From Gluconobacter cadivus (GTDB lineage: Bacteria; Pseudomonadota; Alphaproteobacteria; Acetobacterales; Acetobacteraceae), in assembly GCF_015244745.1 (NCBI RefSeq), contig NZ_JABCQI010000004.1, positions 124,001-188,000 of the forward strand: a stretch of DNA of 64,000 bases, written 5' to 3'. Below are positions 62,882 through 64,000 of this stretch, piece after piece. The position numbers and the translations under genes are program-made. The notes beneath the pieces are model-generated. The model was not told the DNA's origin, searched no databases, and saw nothing but the letters and a program-made list of their open reading frames with translations. Each line of letters opens with the position of its first letter. Positions within the stretch are counted from its first letter, which is position 1.

Positions 62882-64000
62882 ATGGAACATTTTCAGCAGG
62901 TCGAACCCTTCGACTATGTCATCTTCGGCGCCACTGGCGATCTCACGATGCGCAAGCTGCTGCCCGCGCTCTATAACCGCCTCCGGCTGGGCCAGATTCC
63001 GGATGATGCCCGCATCATCGGAGCCGCCCGGACGGAGCTGAGCCGTGAGGCCTATGTCGCGCGTGCCCGTGAGGCGCTTGAGCGTTTCCTTCCTTCGGAT
63101 GTCCTGAGCCCCGGACTGGTGGACCGCTTTCTGGCCCGTCTGGACTATGTGACCCTCGACAGCAGCCGCCAGAGCGAACAGTGGGACAGCCTGACGTCCC
63201 TCTTCGCCAAGGCACAGCCTGACCGGGTGCGGGTCTTTTATTTCGCAACCGCGCCGCAGCTTTACGGCAGCATTTGCGAAAACCTGCACCGATATGGGCT
63301 GATCACGGCCAATTCGCGGGTGGTGCTTGAAAAGCCCATCGGAACGGATATGGCGACCGCAACCGCCATCAATGACGGTGTGGGCCAGTATTTCCCGGAA
63401 AAGCAGATCTACCGGATCGATCACTATCTCGGCAAAGAGACGGTCCAGAACGTTCTCGCCCTGCGCTTTGCCAATCCGCTCATCAATGCGGCATGGTCAG
63501 CAGAGCATATCGAGAGCGTGCAGATCACCGCTGCCGAGACGGTCGGCGTTGAAGGTCGTGCCGCCTATTACGATACGTCAGGCGCACTGCGCGACATGAT
63601 CCAGAACCATCTGCTTCAGGTGCTGTGTCTGGTCGCCATGGAAGCGCCGGATTCCCTTGAAGCTGATGCCGTCCGTAACGCCAAGCTGGCGGTTCTGAAC
63701 GCGCTGCGCCCGATTACGGAAGCCAGCGCAGCGACCGAGACCGTACGTGCGCAGTACACGGCCGGCGTGATCGGCGGCGAGAATGTTCCGGGCTATCTTG
63801 AAGAATTGGGCACGCCCAGCGCCACCGAAACCTTTGCCGCAGTCCGCGCCTGGGTGGATACGCCCCGCTGGAAGAACGTGCCGTTCTATATCCGTACGGC
63901 CAAGCGTTCGGCCCGCAAGGTCAGCGAGATCGTCGTGACGTTCCGCCCGGCTGCGACCACGATGTTCGGCGCCACTCCCGCCAGCAACCGCCTCGTGTTG
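62882..64000 (+). CDS. zwf: Glucose-6-phosphate dehydrogenase (cut by window edge)
   Basis: Only the first 373 codons are visible. The enzyme oxidises glucose 6-phosphate to 6-phosphogluconolactone with NAD(P)+, feeding the pentose phosphate and Entner-Doudoroff routes. The nucleotide motif is GATGDLTMRKLLPAL (usual GASGDLA), and the active-site block RIDHYLGKETVQN carries the conserved His and Lys. VLEKPIG and RDMIQNHLLQ are also typical. The start ATG 62882 follows the divergent gapR space. About 110-115 residues are missing at the right edge. Confidence 0.95.
   Translation, partial: MEHFQQVEPFDYVIFGATGDLTMRKLLPALYNRLRLGQIPDDARIIGAARTELSREAYVARAREALERFLPSDVLSPGLVDRFLARLDYVTLDSSRQSEQWDSLTSLFAKAQPDRVRVFYFATAPQLYGSICENLHRYGLITANSRVVLEKPIGTDMATATAINDGVGQYFPEKQIYRIDHYLGKETVQNVLALRFANPLINAAWSAEHIESVQITAAETVGVEGRAAYYDTSGALRDMIQNHLLQVLCLVAMEAPDSLEADAVRNAKLAVLNALRPITEASAATETVRAQYTAGVIGGENVPGYLEELGTPSATETFAAVRAWVDTPRWKNVPFYIRTAKRSARKVSEIVVTFRPAATTMFGATPASNRLVL

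Overview
This 64 kb window looks like chromosomal DNA from an alphaproteobacterium. The best guess is an acetic acid bacterium (Acetobacteraceae, Gluconobacter-like). Grounds: high GC with little intergenic space, an Rrf2-led SUF operon, MucR, GapR (DUF2312), the divergent Lrp/trxB pair, a MarR-OmpR-kinase set resembling petP/petR, and yceD-rpmF-plsX-fabH-ihfA-merR. The family assignment is inference from gene content, not from a search. No insertion sequence, prophage, CRISPR array or rRNA was seen. Three tRNA genes are present (Leu-UAG, Pro-GGG, Ser-CGA), all on the minus strand.

Layout. 1-6.3 kb: start of tig, tRNA-Leu, the NAD(P)HX repair enzyme, a small membrane protein, a DEAD-box helicase with AT-hook-like motifs, and an RlmD-type rRNA methyltransferase. 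6.2-12.2 kb (minus): rrf2-sufB-sufC-sufD-sufS-sufT-sufA, with a palindromic operator candidate. 12.3-18.2 kb: a DUF445 protein, a PEP carboxylase homologue with altered active-site motifs, and a secreted S10 carboxypeptidase. 18.3-22.8 kb (minus): fusA, rpmB and an Atm1-type ABC exporter. 22.9-25.4 kb: a Nudix protein, a DUF3574 lipoprotein and an AI-2E family transporter. 25.4-29.9 kb (minus): tRNA-Pro and the fatty-acid/ribosome operon yceD-rpmF-plsX-fabH-ihfA-merR. 30-34 kb: bamE, then def-marR-ompR-kinase with stop/start overlaps, then rpsU. 34-41 kb (minus): an exported prolyl oligopeptidase, motB-motA, two membrane glycosyltransferases and an Lrp regulator. 41-45.6 kb: trxB, a LysR regulator, a small exported protein, ihfB, sppA and mucR. 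45.8-49.3 kb: a UdgX protein with a degenerate DUF4130 domain, and a FUSC-family membrane protein. 49.4-50.4 kb: an exported glutaminase next to AT-rich DNA. 50.9-58.3 kb (plus): a five-gene operon encoding two flavin-dependent monooxygenase-type enzymes, a TonB-dependent receptor, an MFS transporter and a TauD/AtsK-type dioxygenase. 58.4-64 kb: tRNA-Ser, rplU-rpmA, obgE-proB, a coiled-coil membrane protein, gapR and the start of zwf.

How it fits together. Most of the window is housekeeping. Fe-S assembly (SUF plus the nearby Atm1-type exporter), translation (S21, L21, L27, L28, L32, EF-G, peptide deformylase), both IHF subunits, and lipid initiation are all represented. The accessory part is the 50.4-58.3 kb segment. 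It reads as an organosulfur (sulfonate, sulfone or sulfate-ester) uptake and desulfonation operon that has its own outer-membrane receptor. It sits behind AT-rich DNA containing a 9-bp inverted repeat directly upstream of a sigma70-like promoter. This operon is the best candidate for an undescribed system in the window. Other points of interest are the UdgX fusion, the PEPC homologue with changed catalytic residues, and a hairpin that appears to hide the ribosome binding site of the prolyl oligopeptidase.
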